Shown piece by piece: positions 5,767 to 7,257 of a stretch of DNA of 7,257 nucleotides (position 1 is its first letter; every line of letters begins with the position of its first letter). The notes below the pieces were generated by a model. It ran no database searches. It had not been told where the DNA came from and saw only the letters and a program-made list of their open reading frames with translations. Made by a program: the position numbers and the translations under genes. The stretch comes from an uncultured beta proteobacterium (GTDB lineage Bacteria; Pseudomonadota; Gammaproteobacteria; Burkholderiales; Burkholderiaceae): NCBI GenBank assembly GCA_903843315.1, contig CAIMPQ010000205.1, forward strand, positions 1 through 7,257, given 5' to 3'.

Positions 5767-7257
5767 TTGGTCTCAACATTGCAATATTTTCGAGTGGTAT
5801 TCGTCACACTTTTCGCATCAATCATGTTGATGTTGAGCGGGTGTACTGCTCCTATTGTGAAAACGACTGATGCGCCCGCAGGAGATGAGTATGTCACTTG
5901 GCTGCCAAAATATTTTAAGACCGCTACCAATGAACGACTTCCACCGCCAACAGAGCTCTGGTGGAAAGAATTTGGTAGTGATGAGTTAAATGAATTCGTT
6001 GACATAGCTATTGCCAATAATTTTGATTTGCGCGTTGCTATCGCGCGAGTGACACAAGCACGCGCACAAGTAGACGTAGTAAATGCAGCACTATTTCCGG
6101 TGCTTGATTTAGTTCCTGCTTATGCGATCCAGGCACCTAGTGCTGGTATCGGTTCTGCTGGCCTTACCACCCAATGGCAGAGTCGGTCGTCGTATCAGCT
6201 TGGTGCACTGGCTAGTTACGAGGTCGATATTTGGGGTAAGAAGGGCTTTAATACTCAGTCTGCTATTTCACAAGCCTTAGCAAGTGAATTCAGTCGCGAT
6301 GCGATTGCCCTGAGTTTGGTTGGAGATGTTGCCACTAATTACTTTCAGGTGCTTTCTTTAAATGAGCGGATCGTAGTGGGGGAAAGAAATCTCATTGAGA
6401 TTCGGAAGATTAGTAAAGGCCTCAAAAGACGCTTAGATATGGGGGACTCCACCTTAATTGACCTCTCACAGCAGTTAATCTTACAAAACAATACCGAAGC
6501 TTTGGTTGTCTCGCAAAAATTACAGCGTGATGATGCCATCAATCGTTTGGCAACATTGATGGGCAGAACGCCTAGCTCAATTAAAGTCAAGATGGAAACT
6601 TTAGAGTCTTTGAATGTGGCACTAGTGCAACCTGGACTTCCTTCAGAATTGTTATGCCGTCGTCCAGATATCCGTCGTGCTGAAGCGATGCTTGAGAGCT
6701 CGCAGGCAGATTTATATTCAGCGCGCGCCAATATATTGCCCTCATTTGCTTTAACCGGGGGTGGTGGCTACGGCAGCTTTGCTTTAAGTACGATTACCTC
6801 TCCACAAAGTTTCTTCTATAACTTTGGTGCATCGATCGTAGCTCACGTATTCGATGGCGGTAAGCGCAGAGCTGAAGAGCGTGTTGCTGATGCGAAGAAT
6901 GTGGAGATGCTGGAAACCTATGCAGCCACTGTATTAGCAGCTTTACGCGATGTCGAAAGCTCATTATCTGGTATTCATTACACAGCAGAAGGTTATGGTT
7001 ATTCAAATCAAGCCCGCCTTCAGGCTCAAAAGCTGGCAACAATGAGCGCACGGGTTGTAGAGTTGGGCGGCATGGACTATGTACAGCTTTATGAAATCCA
7101 GCGTTCTGTATTTACAGCTGAAGATGCGGCAATTAATGCGAAGTTTGATCAATTAAGAGCTTCAGTGAGCCTCTTTAAGGCCATAGGTGGCGGCATGACT
7201 TATAAAGGCGACACTTGCAAGGGAGGTGGCAAGTTACCGCCAGCAGATCCAATGTGG
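5767..7257 (+). CDS. NodT-family outer-membrane efflux lipoprotein (3' end outside window)
   Basis: The frame runs open to the window edge (497 codons from TTG 5767), close to the family's full length of roughly 460-500 residues, so little is missing. The product is a TolC-like outer-membrane channel of a tripartite efflux pump, exporting drugs or metabolites with a periplasmic adaptor and an inner-membrane pump, neither of which is visible here. The signal peptide (QYFRVVFVTLFASIMLMLSG) ends in a lipobox LSGC, Cys codon at 5842 (residue 26). Family motifs: ELWWKEFGSDELN near the N-terminus, SYEVDIWGKKGF in the first repeat, and the NodT hallmark LPSELLCRRPDIRRAEAML around 6640-6690, then ARANILPSFALTGGGGYGS, FDGGKRRAEERVADA and GMDYVQLYEIQRSVFTAE. 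Two OEP repeats are apparent. No ATG suits: the last in-frame stop is at 5719-5721, and TTG 5767, TTG 5779 and GTG 5794 are the possible starts. GTG 5794 would lose the Arg before the hydrophobic core. Confidence 0.9.
   Translation, partial: MVSTLQYFRVVFVTLFASIMLMLSGCTAPIVKTTDAPAGDEYVTWLPKYFKTATNERLPPPTELWWKEFGSDELNEFVDIAIANNFDLRVAIARVTQARAQVDVVNAALFPVLDLVPAYAIQAPSAGIGSAGLTTQWQSRSSYQLGALASYEVDIWGKKGFNTQSAISQALASEFSRDAIALSLVGDVATNYFQVLSLNERIVVGERNLIEIRKISKGLKRRLDMGDSTLIDLSQQLILQNNTEALVVSQKLQRDDAINRLATLMGRTPSSIKVKMETLESLNVALVQPGLPSELLCRRPDIRRAEAMLESSQADLYSARANILPSFALTGGGGYGSFALSTITSPQSFFYNFGASIVAHVFDGGKRRAEERVADAKNVEMLETYAATVLAALRDVESSLSGIHYTAEGYGYSNQARLQAQKLATMSARVVELGGMDYVQLYEIQRSVFTAEDAAINAKFDQLRASVSLFKAIGGGMTYKGDTCKGGGKLPPADPMW

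Noticed and set aside
5670..5870. 66-codon + strand frame starting with TTG
   Set aside because: It overlaps the lipoprotein gene in another frame and its sequence looks non-protein-like after the lipobox region. Only its ATG at 5748 is kept, as a start-site question.
5703..6017. 104-codon open frame on the minus strand across the efflux gene's start
   Set aside because: It overlaps the lipoprotein signal peptide and N-terminal domain coding sequence and resembles no family I know.
6345..6731. 128-codon open frame on the minus strand
   Set aside because: It is fully antisense to the NodT-family gene, has low-complexity Ser/Arg-rich content and no recognisable domain; the + strand frame has clear family motifs.
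1..7257. Mobile element, phage or defence island
   Set aside because: No transposase, integrase, terminal inverted repeats or target-site duplications were seen, and codon use looks even across the genes.

Overview
The window reads as a moderately AT-rich Gram-negative chromosome segment. Codon use, the NodT-type outer-membrane lipoprotein and the style of c-di-GMP signalling fit a betaproteobacterium, possibly a low-GC Burkholderiaceae such as Polynucleobacter. That placement is an impression from the translated proteins, not a search result. All genes are on the + strand. I see no tRNA, rRNA, CRISPR array, insertion sequence or integrase.

Layout. (1) Positions 1-663 hold the C-terminal part of a SUMF1/FGE-sulfatase-fold protein, cut by the window edge. 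(2) Positions 664-808 are intergenic, with a hairpin at the upstream stop codon and a plausible promoter. (3) Positions 809-5538 hold three tightly packed genes that look like one operon. The first is a membrane CHASE-(degenerate GGDEF)-EAL protein. The second is a periplasmic NMT1/THI5-like ligand-binding domain joined through one membrane helix to a degenerate GGDEF domain. The third is a LuxR/NarL-type DNA-binding protein whose receiver domain has lost its phosphorylation residues. (4) Positions 5539-5766 are a 228-base intergenic stretch rich in short direct and inverted repeats. (5) From about 5767 to the window edge lies a NodT-family outer-membrane efflux lipoprotein, almost complete but with no stop codon inside the window.

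How the genes may work together. The operon has two separate periplasmic sensing domains (CHASE and NMT1-like), one intact c-di-GMP phosphodiesterase domain (EAL, all eight usual catalytic residues present), two GGDEF domains with ruined active sites, and a transcription factor that probably cannot be phosphorylated on aspartate. The simplest reading is a signalling module in which ligand binding outside the cell is passed on by protein-protein contact or c-di-GMP binding rather than by phosphotransfer, and ends in c-di-GMP breakdown and a change in transcription. The neighbouring efflux gene, with its repeat-rich upstream region, is a candidate target. The link between operon and efflux gene is inference from position only.
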